A stretch of 64,000 nt of DNA from Pseudomonadales bacterium (GTDB taxonomy: Bacteria; Pseudomonadota; Gammaproteobacteria; Pseudomonadales; Azotimanducaceae), in assembly GCA_028285415.1 (NCBI GenBank), contig JANQPF010000002.1:1-64000 (forward strand), in the 5' to 3' direction. The stretch's first letter is position 1. Each line of letters opens with the position of its first letter. The position numbers were made by a program, and so were the translations under genes. Positions 27,878-37,533 of the stretch are shown piece by piece. The notes under the pieces were generated by a model. It was not told the origin of the DNA. It did no database searches and worked only from the letters and a program-made list of their open reading frames with translations.

Positions 27878-29038
27878 TTAGGACTCGGATTGTCTCAGTT
27901 CTGCGAACAGCCTCGGCTCCAGGTATTCGTACAAATCCGGGAAGGTGGCTTCGCTCGGAAAGTCGATTCCTTCAGATGGCCTCAAGTACATCAGAGTCTG
28001 CCATAGCACCTCACAACTGCGTCTGGGATGACGACCTGCAAGGCTCTCATAGAACCTCTTGGTAGTCCGAGAGTGGTGAGTATGAATAAACGGCTCCCAG
28101 CGTTTTTCCAACTCAGCGCGCTCGAGTACATCGATTATCTCGACTTCTTCAAGGCTCCTGTCTTCAGGATTACCCCAGCCCTCTTTCAGCAACCGAACTG
28201 CCTCGACGTCCGAGCTGGGCGCGCCGTAGCCGAAAATTGTCAGAATGTACCCATGCTTGAGATGCCACTGCGTTGCGTCCCATTCGTTCTTTATCAATGG
28301 GTCTGTCACGTAGTCCTTTTGTGTAACTGGGTAAAGTATCTGAGAACGTTGCAGTGGGCCTTCGCAACGTGGGCATCTGGGCTGGCTAGGGACCTTCAGC
28401 TTGCACGCTTCGCAATGCGCGATGGCAACGCAACCATGCAGATAGTAAAGCTTCGGTACTTTGGTCTTGCGAGCGTTTCGCTGAGCGGCTTGGACTAGGA
28501 ATGGGTCCCAGTTGAATGTGGCTATTACATCTTTTTCGCGGAGCGAGAGAATTAGGTGATCGTAGAGCGTGGGGTAGTCAGGCAGTTCTAGCGCGGCAAA
28601 GTAGTCGAAAATCTCCTGCTCAAGCGCAGTCACAAGGTGCGATAGCACAGGCTTGCTGGATATCGTCGAGTAAATCGCCTCAAAGTCGTCGTAAGGCGGA
28701 GGTATACCTGCTTCTTCGAAATAGTGGTCAATCCCCAGGACTTCACAGAAGTTGGCCACAACAGGGAGCTTTCGACCGTTTTTGTCTCCATCTGGGAAAG
28801 CAGCCAGGCTCGCGCCTGCTCCAAGAATGAAGCAGTGAGGTGTCTTGAAGGAAAGGTTCTCTATTTCTTCCTGCTCGGTATAGGTGGTCATGGCTTCGCC
28901 ACGATCTTCGCCCGTCGCAGTCTTGGTTGATTTCGCCCTCCTCCGGCGGCGTAGCTTTTCGCTTACAGCTCTGTAGGTAACGATGTCGGGGTACTTGCGT
29001 CTGAGGGACTTGTAGTTGATTGGCCGCTTTGCTTTCAC
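27878..29038 (-). CDS. SIR2-like NAD-binding protein with zinc ribbon
   Basis: A 386-residue SIR2-superfamily protein. The NAD-binding loop reads ILGAGASLAAF (residues 71-81), followed by ATFNWDPFLVQA at 173-184, a His at 201 in YLHGCV in the catalytic position, a zinc ribbon with Cys209, Cys212, Cys222 and Cys225, and FGYGAPSSD at 269-277. SIR2-like proteins in defence islands commonly act as NADase effectors that deplete NAD on infection, while those with zinc ribbons can be deacylases; which applies is not clear. The GTG at 29038 overlaps the integrase stop (GTGA); an ATG at 28891 would give a 337-residue form lacking the basic N-terminus. Confidence 0.82.
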   Translation of the reverse strand: MKAKRPINYKSLRRKYPDIVTYRAVSEKLRRRRRAKSTKTATGEDRGEAMTTYTEQEEIENLSFKTPHCFILGAGASLAAFPDGDKNGRKLPVVANFCEVLGIDHYFEEAGIPPPYDDFEAIYSTISSKPVLSHLVTALEQEIFDYFAALELPDYPTLYDHLILSLREKDVIATFNWDPFLVQAAQRNARKTKVPKLYYLHGCVAIAHCEACKLKVPSQPRCPRCEGPLQRSQILYPVTQKDYVTDPLIKNEWDATQWHLKHGYILTIFGYGAPSSDVEAVRLLKEGWGNPEDRSLEEVEIIDVLERAELEKRWEPFIHTHHSRTTKRFYESLAGRHPRRSCEVLWQTLMYLRPSEGIDFPSEATFPDLYEYLEPRLFAELRQSES

Positions 29039-29691
29039 GGTCTAGTGCCACGAGATTGCGCCGACCACAACCCTCGGAATCGAGTTGGCGCAAGCTCGGT
29101 ATATCGGACAGTGTGGGTGATGCTGGCGTGTCCGAGGTACGCTTGCAGCGAACGGGTGTCCATGCCGCGATTGGCAAGCGCGTACCCGCAAGCGTGTCTC
29201 AACATATGTGGGTGAACAGGGAATTCGATCTTCGCCTTCATTCCCCACCTCGCGAGTTGTTTGCGAAACCCAGCGGAGCTTATTGGGCCGCGACGCTCCG
29301 ACACGAAGGTGAAAGCTGATTCAGACTTTCGCGCCAGCGCTCGCAAAACTCGCAGCTCATCACCCTCCAGATAATGAGTCGAGTCCTTTGATCCTTTGAG
29401 GCGTCTGATGTGAATTGTCCCGGCCTTGAAGTCGATGTCGGACCACCGGAGGTCCACCAGCTCCGAGACACGTAAGCCATGCCGGAAAGCCATGAGGATC
29501 ATCAGGTGATCGCGTGTTCCGTTTCGACTTTTTTTAGCGACACTCATTAGACGGTCGACTTCATCTTCGGTCAGGTAGGAGCGAGTTCGTAGCGCATCGT
29601 TTTCCCTTCGATTGGGCACTGTCCCACTTTCGTCGATTGGGGTATTCTTCTGAGTAGGGCCGAGGGCGACGATTTTACTGGACTTCGACAT
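29035..29691 (-). CDS. Short tyrosine recombinase (FimB/FimE-like size), probable island integrase
   Basis: A 218-residue recombinase consisting almost only of the catalytic domain, starting around RTRSYLTEDEVDRLM. Catalytic residues are visible in order: Arg in RHGLRVSELVDLRW, Lys in IRRLKGSKDSTH, His and Arg in HPHMLRHACGYAL, His in YLGHASITHTVRY and the nucleophile Tyr in the same segment. It lacks the N-terminal arm-binding and core-binding domains of phage integrases, which is like FimB and FimE. The ATG at 29691 is chosen because sequence before it in the longer frame (to 29886) is low in family similarity and overlaps the divergent gene. It lies close to attL and is coupled to the SIR2 gene. 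Confidence 0.85.
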   Translation of the reverse strand: MSKSSKIVALGPTQKNTPIDESGTVPNRRENDALRTRSYLTEDEVDRLMSVAKKSRNGTRDHLMILMAFRHGLRVSELVDLRWSDIDFKAGTIHIRRLKGSKDSTHYLEGDELRVLRALARKSESAFTFVSERRGPISSAGFRKQLARWGMKAKIEFPVHPHMLRHACGYALANRGMDTRSLQAYLGHASITHTVRYTELAPTRFRGLWSAQSRGTRP

Positions 29692-29695
29692 CTGC

Positions 29696-29728
29696 ACTGT
29701 CCCAGTTGGGGAACACAATTGGGACAGT
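29696..29728. repeat. Inverted repeat ACTGTCCCA upstream of the integrase gene
   Basis: ACTGTCCCA at 29696-29704 and TGGGACAGT at 29720-29728 form a perfect 9-bp inverted repeat with a 15-base spacer directly before the integrase start at 29691. A third copy, ACTGTCCCA, lies within the integrase gene at 29618-29626. An autoregulatory operator or recombinase-binding sites are plausible. Confidence 0.55.
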
Positions 29729-29793
29729 TTGATTGAGCTACAAATCACCGTCAACTTGCGGCTCTGGATGGTCATCAAGCAGCAAGGACGACA

Positions 29794-30645
29794 TTGAACA
29801 ACCGACCTTTCACTATCCGAATTCTTGTCGCCGAAGGCGTTGCTGACGGACTTCGGTTTGTAGAGAAATCGAATTGGGTCGGTCACGCCATAATTTGCCC
29901 GCGTGGACGTTATCCGCAGGTCAAGAAGCGCGATGAGTTTGCCAACTCCGGCGTCTACATTCTCGTGGGCCGCGAAACAGATGACGTGGCTCAGACCCTA
30001 TACATTGGCGAAGCGGAAACCGTTCGTGATCGCCTTGATAGTCACTACGCAAAAAAGGACTTCTGGCAACAAGCAGTAGTGTTCACAACAAAAGGCGACC
30101 CACTCAACAAAGCTGAAGTCCAATATCTCGAAGCGCGCCTCGTTGAGCTTGCGAAGAAACACAACCGTTGCGTTTTGGACAATGCCAATCAGCCGAATCG
30201 ACCAGGGCTATCCGCGGCTGATGAGGCGGAGGTCGAAGGCTACTTGCACGAAATGCTTTCGTTGCTGCCCGTTATCGGAGTTGATGTCTTTGACGCTCCC
30301 GAGCGTATCGATGAGGGCGATAGGACATACACCTGGCAGGGAACGGGCTGGACGGCAAAAGGGTATGAGACGAGTGCAGGGTTCGCTGTCAGCGCGGGAA
30401 GCATTGCGCGGGCGGAAGTTGTCCCGTCGATGGATACCTATCGAAAGTCGCGTGATCGTTTGATCGAACGCCAGCTTTTGGTTCCGTGTGATGAGGGACT
30501 ACGTTTGACTGACGACCATGAGTTCAATTCGCCATCAGAGGCGGCAACAGTGTTTGCTGGACGCAATACGAACGGTCGAGAGGCTTGGTTGGACGCGGAG
30601 GGCGTTTCACTCAAGGAGCACCAACAGCGCGAAGCGGAGTCCTAA
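29794..30645 (+). CDS. GIY-YIG nuclease-like protein with DUF4357, first gene of type I R-M operon
   Basis: A 283-residue protein. A GIY-YIG domain is seen at SGVYILVG (GVY at 53-55) and LYIGEAETVRDRLDSH (YIG at 70-72, Arg80, His84), with a later Glu in NKAEVQYLEARLVE and Asn in CVLDNANQP, so the catalytic set appears complete. The C-terminal part SPSEAATVFAGRNTNGREAW is the DUF4357 pattern. Proteins of this type recur next to type I restriction genes; their contribution is not settled. The TTG start at 29794 has AAGGA seven bases upstream. Only three bases separate it from hsdM, so it is part of the operon. Confidence 0.83.
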   Translation: MNNRPFTIRILVAEGVADGLRFVEKSNWVGHAIICPRGRYPQVKKRDEFANSGVYILVGRETDDVAQTLYIGEAETVRDRLDSHYAKKDFWQQAVVFTTKGDPLNKAEVQYLEARLVELAKKHNRCVLDNANQPNRPGLSAADEAEVEGYLHEMLSLLPVIGVDVFDAPERIDEGDRTYTWQGTGWTAKGYETSAGFAVSAGSIARAEVVPSMDTYRKSRDRLIERQLLVPCDEGLRLTDDHEFNSPSEAATVFAGRNTNGREAWLDAEGVSLKEHQQREAES

Positions 30646-30648
30646 TCC

Positions 30649-33039
30649 ATGCCGATCACTCTCCCTCAGCTGGAACGCCACCTTTTTGCCGCCGCCGACA
30701 TCCTTCGAGGCAAGATGGATGCGTCGGAGTTCAAGGAATACATATTCGGCGTCTTGTTTCTAAAGCGGTGCTCGGATGTGTTTGAGACACGCCGTGAAAA
30801 CATCCTCCAACAGCAGCTCGATAGAGGTCTTGATACCGAGGAAGCGGCGAAGCGTGCGGACCACCCTAGCTACTACACCGGAGATCAGTTCTTTGTCCCT
30901 TCTGAAGCGCGCTGGGAGTATCTTCGAGACGAAGTCCACCGGGACGTCGGCACTGGGCTGAACAAAGCGCTGGCAGCACTTGAGGAATACAACACCAGCC
31001 TGGAAGGGGTCGTTGCGCACATCGACTTCAATCGACGTGTTGGGCAGTCCACGATTTCTGATCAACGGCTACGTGATCTCATCACCCACTTCTCTCAGAT
31101 CAGGCTTCGTAACGAGGACTTTGAATATCCCGATCTACTTGGAGCTGCGTACGAGTTCCTGATCCGTGACTTCGCAGACTCTGCTGGCAAGAAAGGAGGT
31201 GAATTCTATACACCTCGTGCGGTGGTTCGACTTATGGTCAGGATCGCAGAACCGCAAGAAGGGATGAAGATATACGACCCGTGCTGTGGCTCGGGCGGTA
31301 TGTTGGTCTTGTCGAAGGAGTACCTCGACGAGCATCGCGTAAACGCAGAGAACATCGGGCTGTATGGACAGGAGTCCAACGGCGGAGTGTGGTCCATCGC
31401 GAAGATGAACATGTTGCTGCACGGGATTCCAGATGCAGACCTTCGTAACGGTGATACCTTGGCCGAACCAATGCATACGGAGGGTGGCGAGTTGATGCGT
31501 TATGACCGCGTACTCACCAATCCGCCGTTCAGCCAGAATTACACACGGGATGGCATTCCCTTCCCCGAACGCTTCCGGTTCGGATTCTGCCCCGAGAGCG
31601 GAAAAAAAGCAGACCTCATGTTCGTCCAGCACATGGTCTCGGTACTCCGGTCGGGGGGCATGTGTGTCACGGTCATGCCGCACGGTGTCTTGTTTCGCGG
31701 CGGGGCCGAGAAGGACATCCGCACTGGTTTTCTCGACGATGACATCCTGGATGCAGTCATTGGTTTGGGGTCTAACATCTTCTATGGCACGGGTATTCCT
31801 GCTTGCCTATTGGTTCTGCGGGAGCCTGGTACGAAACCGCCTGCGCGACAAGGGAAGGTGTTGTTCATCAATGCGGATAGGGAATATCGGGAGGGACGGG
31901 CGCAGAACTTCCTCGATCCGGAGCATATAGAGAAGATCGTGAGCGCGTGGCATTCGTTCGAGGATATCGAAGGCTTCGCACGTGTGGTGGATCGTAGTGA
32001 GCTGCGGGACAACGACGACAACTTGAACATTCGACGGTATGCCGATAATGCGCCCCCGCCAGAACCGCACGATGTACGTGCGCACCTGCAAGGTGGCGTG
32101 CCGAAGGCAGAGGTCGAAGCGAAGCGCAACTTGTTCCAAGCCCACGGGTTGAAGCCATCGAACCTCCTGGATTCTCGCGACGATGACTACTATGACTTCA
32201 CTTCGGCGCTGAAGGAGAAAGCAGACCTCAAGGCCAGGATCGAGTCTGACTCGGGTGTGGCGACCAAGGAGCGTGAGTTCAACGATGCGGTTGATCATTG
32301 GTGGTCCTTCCACAAGCGCTTGATCGCGAGACTGCCCGAGTCCGGGCAACTCATGGCAGCGCGCCAGAATCTACTTGAGAGCTTCGAGGAAGCCCTCAGG
32401 CCGGTGGAGCTGTTGAATCGCTTCGAGGTCGCTGGAGCGATCGCGTCGTGGTGGAGTGAGGCGCAGAACGATCTCAAAACCATTGCGGCACGCGGATTCA
32501 TTGGACTGATACAGGCGTGGGAAACCAGCGTCCTCACAGCGCTGGAAGACAAGGCGGGCAGCCCATTGGATCACCGTCTTGTACGCCATCTTCTGCCGGA
32601 CTACCTGTCGACCTTATCTGATCTGGAGGCTAAGAAGTCTGAGCTTGACGCTTCGATAAAGGCCGCGACAGTTCAGGACGAGGAAGAAGCGGATGAGTCT
32701 GAAGAATCTCTCTCAGAGGAGGAGCTGAAGGCGCTCAAGAAAGAACTAACAGACGTGAAGAAGCGGCACAAAGGTGCTGAAAGTGAGTTCGCCACAGAGC
32801 TACAGGGCGCCTGTGCATCACTCGACGATGATCACGCCAAGACACTTGGGCTTGCCATCCTGCGCGAAGACCTAGAAGCAATTCTGATGCAGTATGTAGC
32901 GAACCACCGTCATGAAGTTGTAGGGGCGTTTGAGACTTGGTGGGAAAAGTACCAGACGACGCTCACGGGTATAGAGCAGGATCGCGACGAGGCCGCCGCG
33001 AAGTTGAATCGGTATCTGGAAGGGCTTGGATATGCCTGA
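30649..33039 (+). CDS. hsdM: Type I restriction-modification DNA methyltransferase subunit HsdM
   Basis: A 796-residue N6-adenine methyltransferase subunit. The N-terminal helical HsdM domain ([21 protein letters not shown]) is followed by the SAM-binding motif [10 protein letters not shown] at residues 210-219 and the catalytic NPPF at 291-294. From about residue 480 there is an extension rich in Lys/Glu with predicted coiled coil ([19 protein letters not shown]), making it longer than the 500-residue minimal HsdM. It would methylate the sequence specified by HsdS and is part of the M2S and R2M2S complexes. It overlaps hsdS by 14 bases. Confidence 0.95.
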   Translation: MPITLPQLERHLFAAADILRGKMDASEFKEYIFGVLFLKRCSDVFETRRENILQQQLDRGLDTEEAAKRADHPSYYTGDQFFVPSEARWEYLRDEVHRDVGTGLNKALAALEEYNTSLEGVVAHIDFNRRVGQSTISDQRLRDLITHFSQIRLRNEDFEYPDLLGAAYEFLIRDFADSAGKKGGEFYTPRAVVRLMVRIAEPQEGMKIYDPCCGSGGMLVLSKEYLDEHRVNAENIGLYGQESNGGVWSIAKMNMLLHGIPDADLRNGDTLAEPMHTEGGELMRYDRVLTNPPFSQNYTRDGIPFPERFRFGFCPESGKKADLMFVQHMVSVLRSGGMCVTVMPHGVLFRGGAEKDIRTGFLDDDILDAVIGLGSNIFYGTGIPACLLVLREPGTKPPARQGKVLFINADREYREGRAQNFLDPEHIEKIVSAWHSFEDIEGFARVVDRSELRDNDDNLNIRRYADNAPPPEPHDVRAHLQGGVPKAEVEAKRNLFQAHGLKPSNLLDSRDDDYYDFTSALKEKADLKARIESDSGVATKEREFNDAVDHWWSFHKRLIARLPESGQLMAARQNLLESFEEALRPVELLNRFEVAGAIASWWSEAQNDLKTIAARGFIGLIQAWETSVLTALEDKAGSPLDHRLVRHLLPDYLSTLSDLEAKKSELDASIKAATVQDEEEADESEESLSEEELKALKKELTDVKKRHKGAESEFATELQGACASLDDDHAKTLGLAILREDLEAILMQYVANHRHEVVGAFETWWEKYQTTLTGIEQDRDEAAAKLNRYLEGLGYA

Positions 33040-34291
33040 AGCTGTCGAGACACTTGGCAAAGTTGTTGATCTGGGAGAGATCGTTCTTGGCCGTGGGCAA
33101 ATCATTAGTGCCATTGACATTGAGAGATTGCCGGGTCCCTACCCGATCTACTCGTCTTCTGCGACGGGCAGTGGCGAGTTCGGACGGTATGGTAGTTACA
33201 TGTTCGATGAAGAACTTATCACCTGGTCTGTGGACGGTGGAGGCAGGCCCTTCTACCGGCCTAGACATAGATTCTCTGTCACGAATGTATGTGGCTATTT
33301 GAGGATTTGTGACGCCTCGAAGTGGAACTATCGATACATCCATGCGCTGCTGGAGCAGCAGCATGCGAGGATTACGTTCGACTACCAATTGAAGGCGCAT
33401 CCAAGCGTTATTCGGAATCTGTATTCCCTGCCCAGGCGAACTCTCCGTGAACAACGCCAGATCGCCGAAATCCTCGACACCATCGACGAAGCCATCCAGA
33501 AAACCGAGGCCATCATCGCCAAGCTCAAGCAGGTGAAGCAGGGGCTACTACACGACTTGCTGACGCGGGGGATTGACGAAAATGGGGACTTGCGCGATCC
33601 GGCGGCGCACCCTGGGCAGTTCAAGGATTCGGCATTGGGGAAGATCCCTGCACTCTGGCGCATCTCGAATCTTGGCAGCGAAGTCACGTCCGCAGTTGAC
33701 GGTCCCTTCGGTTCTAACTTGAAGACAAGCCACTACGTCGATGAATCGGGTGTCAGAGTTGTGCGATTGCAGAACATTGGTGAAGGTATGTTTTTAGACG
33801 CCGATCGGGCATACGTATCAAAGGCGCACGCAGTGACATTGAGTAAACACGAAGTGCAGCCAGGGGACATGTTGGTCGCATCCCTGGGTGATGAACGCCA
33901 CCCCTTCGGTCGGGCTTGCCTCTATCCGCTTAGCCAACAGCAGGGGGTGGTGAAGGCTGATTGCTTCAGATTGAGGTTCTCTACGGGCGATGCGCACTCA
34001 TTCTATTTTATGAGCATTATGAACACATACGTTTGGCGTCGTCGCCTCAACCGCCTGGCTCAAGGGGTAACGAGAGATCGTGTAAACCTTGGGAATCTGC
34101 TGAGCTTTGAGGTACCGGTCGCTCCGCTGCCTGAGCAAAAGGAGATTTCCCGCCTACTCATTGCACACGACGACCGGATTTCCAAAGAAACCGCGAGTCA
34201 CAAGAAACTGGTTCTGCTCAAACAGGGATTGATGAATGACCTCCTCACTGGCCATGTCCGCGTAACCAATCTGTTGGGCAAAGCTGGGTGA
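33026..34291 (+). CDS. hsdS: Type I restriction-modification specificity subunit HsdS
   Basis: A 421-residue specificity subunit with the expected two target-recognition domains, each followed by a conserved helical segment. The first helix lies about residues 137-185 ([20 protein letters not shown] and onward, ending [11 protein letters not shown]) and the second at the C-terminus ([18 protein letters not shown], ending [15 protein letters not shown]). The two halves recognise the two parts of a bipartite DNA site; that site cannot be deduced here. The first recognition domain (residues 1-135) is short. Its start lies within hsdM and its stop within the start of hsdR (GTGA), so the three subunits are translationally linked. 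Confidence 0.93.
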   Translation: MDMPEAVETLGKVVDLGEIVLGRGQIISAIDIERLPGPYPIYSSSATGSGEFGRYGSYMFDEELITWSVDGGGRPFYRPRHRFSVTNVCGYLRICDASKWNYRYIHALLEQQHARITFDYQLKAHPSVIRNLYSLPRRTLREQRQIAEILDTIDEAIQKTEAIIAKLKQVKQGLLHDLLTRGIDENGDLRDPAAHPGQFKDSALGKIPALWRISNLGSEVTSAVDGPFGSNLKTSHYVDESGVRVVRLQNIGEGMFLDADRAYVSKAHAVTLSKHEVQPGDMLVASLGDERHPFGRACLYPLSQQQGVVKADCFRLRFSTGDAHSFYFMSIMNTYVWRRRLNRLAQGVTRDRVNLGNLLSFEVPVAPLPEQKEISRLLIAHDDRISKETASHKKLVLLKQGLMNDLLTGHVRVTNLLGKAG

Positions 34292-37200
34292 GTGGCGGTC
34301 CTGAATGGACGGAAGTCGAGGAACCCTTCCTCGATCAGCTTGCCTCAATGGGCTGGCAGACTGTCATTGGGAGCCTTGAAGACCCATCGGTGACTGGCCG
34401 GGATTCCTTCAGAGAAGTACTGATTGCTGGGCGACTACGAGACGCCGCTGCGCGCGTCAACCTCAAGGACGGTAAGCCCTGGTTGGACGAAGCACGCATA
34501 TCCCAGGTGATCAGCACTCTGGATCGAATCCGCATGGCGAAGCTGATTGAGGCCAATGAAGCTGCTACTAAGGTCCTCCTCGAAGGAGTCGACGTAGAAG
34601 GCCTCCCTAGCTGGGACGGTGGACGAGCACAAACTGCACGCCTCATAGATTGGGAAAACCCAGAAAACAACACGTTTACAGCCATCAGCCAGTTCAAGGT
34701 AGATTGTCCGGGCGGGCAATCCCAAGGCTCAATCCGACCGGACATCACGCTGTTCGTCAACGGCATTCCGGTGGTCGTGGTGGAGTGCAAGAGCCCGGGT
34801 GTGTCGGAACCGATTGCATCAGCCGTAGATCAGCTTCGCCGCTATCACAACGCGCGAAAAGCCGCCGGCGAGGTGGATGAGAACGAAGGTAACGAACGGT
34901 TGTTCCACACCAATCAGTTTCTCGTGGCTACGAGCTATGACGAGGCCAAGGTCGGCACCATTGGCGGGGACGCTCGGCACTACCTAGAGTGGAAAGACAC
35001 TTCGCCTGTCACATTTGACGAGGTACGTAAGGAGCTAGGCAAGGACCAACTATCGAGTCAGAACAAGCTTATTGCGGGCATGCTGCGTCCCTCTCATCTG
35101 CTCGACATCATCAGGCACTTCACGTTGTTTCGTGAAGATGACTACGGCAAAGTCATCAAGATCGTATCCCGCTACCAACAGTTCAGGGCAGTCAACGCCG
35201 CCGTGAACCGGTTAGTCACGGGCAAAACCCGTAGGGAAGACGGCGAGCACGACCGTCGCGGCGGGATCATCTGGCACACGCAGGGTTCTGGTAAGAGCCT
35301 CACGATGGTCTTTTTGATCAGAAAGATGCGGTCCAATCCGGTTCTTCGTCGCTTCAAGGTTGTTGTCGTAACGGACCGGAAAGACTTGGAGAAACAGCTA
35401 TCGGAGACTGCCACGCTCACGGGTGAATCCGTTGCGCGCGCGCGTCGAGTCCGTGAGGTCAAGACTCTCCTCAAACGAAAAGGCCCTGGCCTGGTCTTTG
35501 CCATGATTCAGAAGTACCAGGATCGCGATCTCGAAAACCTCAGCGCCGATGAGGAAGTGGGTGATCTCGGATTGCTCAATGATGATGAGTCGATATTGGT
35601 GATGGTCGACGAAGCGCATAGGAGCCACAGCAGCGCGCTACACGGGAACCTGCTTCAGGCGCTGCCCAACTGCGCGAGAGTTGGTTTCACAGGCACGCCT
35701 ATCATCATGGGCGAGAAGAAGCGCACGCATGAGATATTCGGCGAATTTATCGATCGCTATACGATCAAGGAATCTGAGCGGGACGGCGCAACCGTACCCA
35801 TTCTCTACGAAGGGAGGACCGCTGAGGGTGCGGTCTCGGATGGACGGGACCTGGACCAACTGTTCGAGGATTTGCTTGCTGACCACTCTGACGAGGAGCG
35901 CGAAGCGATCAAGCGCAAGTACGGCACGAAGGGGTCGATCTTCGAGGCAGAGCGACTGATCGAGGCTAAGGGCCGCGACATGCTCCGCCATTATGTTGAG
36001 AACATCCTTCCCAACGGACTGAAAGCTCAGGTCGTGGCTTATAGTCGTCGGGCAGCTATACGGTATCAGGCTGCGTTCGTGGTGGCTCGGGATGAGCTGG
36101 TTGGGGAAGCAATGGCCCTCGATGAGGCATCTCGTTCACTGGATGATATCGCTCTCCAGAGCAAGCCTAATAAAACACGGGCCGCCGTGTATGCATGGCG
36201 CTCTCTGGGTGCGCTGCAAGAGATGGAGTTCGCAGCAGCCATCTCTACGGACCACAATGATCCGCCAGAGTGGCGCGAGTGGAGCGACGCCAGCAAGATC
36301 GATACCCGGATTGAGCGCTTCAAGAAACCCTTACCGACGGACGATTCCGACAAGGGCGATCCCCTCGCGTTCTTAGTGGTGAAGTCCATGCTCCTGACCG
36401 GGTTCGATGCACCCATAGAAGGGGTTATGTATCTGGATCGCCCCATTCGGGAAGCAGAACTGCTCCAGGCTATTGCGCGGGTCAACCGTACGGGCCATGG
36501 AAAGACTGCGGGGATTTTGGTGGATTATTACGGCGTGGCCCGGCACTTGAAGGACGCTTTGTCAGCCTACAGTGCTGAGGATATAGAAGGCGCACTGCAG
36601 AGTATTGAGGATGAGATTCCGAAGCTGCGGGACCGTCACGCCCGGGTTGTTGCACTGTTCAAGCAGCGGGATGTGGATCCCATCGAAGATGTGGAAGGTG
36701 CTGTCTTCCTACTCAGCGATGAACGACTCCGAGCGGAATTCTCCGTCAAGCTCAAGCAGTTCCTGGCAACGTTGGACCTCATTTTGCCGAGGCCGGAAGC
36801 GATACCGTTCGTGAAGGACGCGGAGAAGCTGGGGGAAATCTACGTCCGGGCTGGCAAGCTGTATCGAGAGGGTCTACCCGAGCTGAGCAAGGCTGTCGGT
36901 AGAAAGGTCCAGCACCTAATCGATGAGCACGTCATCTCCCTTGGTGTGGACCCAAAAATCCCGCCAGTCGCCATCACAGATGCCAAGTTCCAGGAGAACG
37001 TCGACCGCCAGGTCTCCAGTCGCGCGAAAGCTTCGGAGATGGAGCACGCCGCGCGCAGCCATATCCGCAAGAAGCTGGATGAAGACCCTGTCTACTATCA
37101 GGGTCTATCGGATCGGTTGGAGGAGATATTGGCAAAATTCGGTGAGGATTGGGATCAGTTGGCGCTTGCCCTCGCTGAGTTCGTGGATGAGGTACGGCAA

Positions 37201-37533
37201 GGTCGTCAGACGGACGAAACCCTGGACCTTGATCCCGCAATGCACGCACCTTTCTACTCCGTGCTCAAGGAGGAGCGCGAGCATGAAGCGCCGGTTGGCC
37301 CGGCAGATGAGCGTTGGCTGGCTGGGTTGGCTGTGGATGTCGTCGAGCGGCTGATCCGCCCGAAAGTTTCGGTCGTGGCTTTCTGGAGTAACGCGACGCG
37401 GCAGGAAGAATTACGTGGCGAGCTTTTCGTGTTCCTTGATGACAATGAAGTGGTTGAGTTTGATCGTTTGGATCAGGTTGCCGATCGACTGATGGAACTT
37501 GCAAAAGCAAATAGTGAGAAGCTGGTTCAATGA
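34288..37533 (+). CDS. hsdR: Type I restriction endonuclease subunit HsdR
   Basis: A 1081-residue motor-nuclease subunit. The N-terminal PD-(D/E)xK nuclease is visible as PDITLFVNG (Asp152) and VVVVECKSP (Glu166, Lys168). The superfamily 2 translocase follows: Walker A GSGKSLTM at 333-340, DEAHRSH at 441-447 and FTGTP, and later VVKSMLLTGFDAP and QAIARVNRTG as motifs V and VI. The C-terminal helical part would contact HsdM. It cuts unmethylated DNA after ATP-driven translocation. The GTG at 34288 overlaps the hsdS stop; it overlaps the next gene by four bases (ATGA). The reading frame is intact, so restriction should be functional. Confidence 0.95.
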   Translation: MSGGPEWTEVEEPFLDQLASMGWQTVIGSLEDPSVTGRDSFREVLIAGRLRDAAARVNLKDGKPWLDEARISQVISTLDRIRMAKLIEANEAATKVLLEGVDVEGLPSWDGGRAQTARLIDWENPENNTFTAISQFKVDCPGGQSQGSIRPDITLFVNGIPVVVVECKSPGVSEPIASAVDQLRRYHNARKAAGEVDENEGNERLFHTNQFLVATSYDEAKVGTIGGDARHYLEWKDTSPVTFDEVRKELGKDQLSSQNKLIAGMLRPSHLLDIIRHFTLFREDDYGKVIKIVSRYQQFRAVNAAVNRLVTGKTRREDGEHDRRGGIIWHTQGSGKSLTMVFLIRKMRSNPVLRRFKVVVVTDRKDLEKQLSETATLTGESVARARRVREVKTLLKRKGPGLVFAMIQKYQDRDLENLSADEEVGDLGLLNDDESILVMVDEAHRSHSSALHGNLLQALPNCARVGFTGTPIIMGEKKRTHEIFGEFIDRYTIKESERDGATVPILYEGRTAEGAVSDGRDLDQLFEDLLADHSDEEREAIKRKYGTKGSIFEAERLIEAKGRDMLRHYVENILPNGLKAQVVAYSRRAAIRYQAAFVVARDELVGEAMALDEASRSLDDIALQSKPNKTRAAVYAWRSLGALQEMEFAAAISTDHNDPPEWREWSDASKIDTRIERFKKPLPTDDSDKGDPLAFLVVKSMLLTGFDAPIEGVMYLDRPIREAELLQAIARVNRTGHGKTAGILVDYYGVARHLKDALSAYSAEDIEGALQSIEDEIPKLRDRHARVVALFKQRDVDPIEDVEGAVFLLSDERLRAEFSVKLKQFLATLDLILPRPEAIPFVKDAEKLGEIYVRAGKLYREGLPELSKAVGRKVQHLIDEHVISLGVDPKIPPVAITDAKFQENVDRQVSSRAKASEMEHAARSHIRKKLDEDPVYYQGLSDRLEEILAKFGEDWDQLALALAEFVDEVRQGRQTDETLDLDPAMHAPFYSVLKEEREHEAPVGPADERWLAGLAVDVVERLIRPKVSVVAFWSNATRQEELRGELFVFLDDNEVVEFDRLDQVADRLMELAKANSEKLVQ

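Noticed and set aside
29696-29728. Fim-type invertible promoter controlled by the FimB-like recombinase
   Set aside because: The 9-bp inverted repeats are only 15 bases apart, too close for an invertible segment; the recombinase next to attL is better explained as the island integrase.
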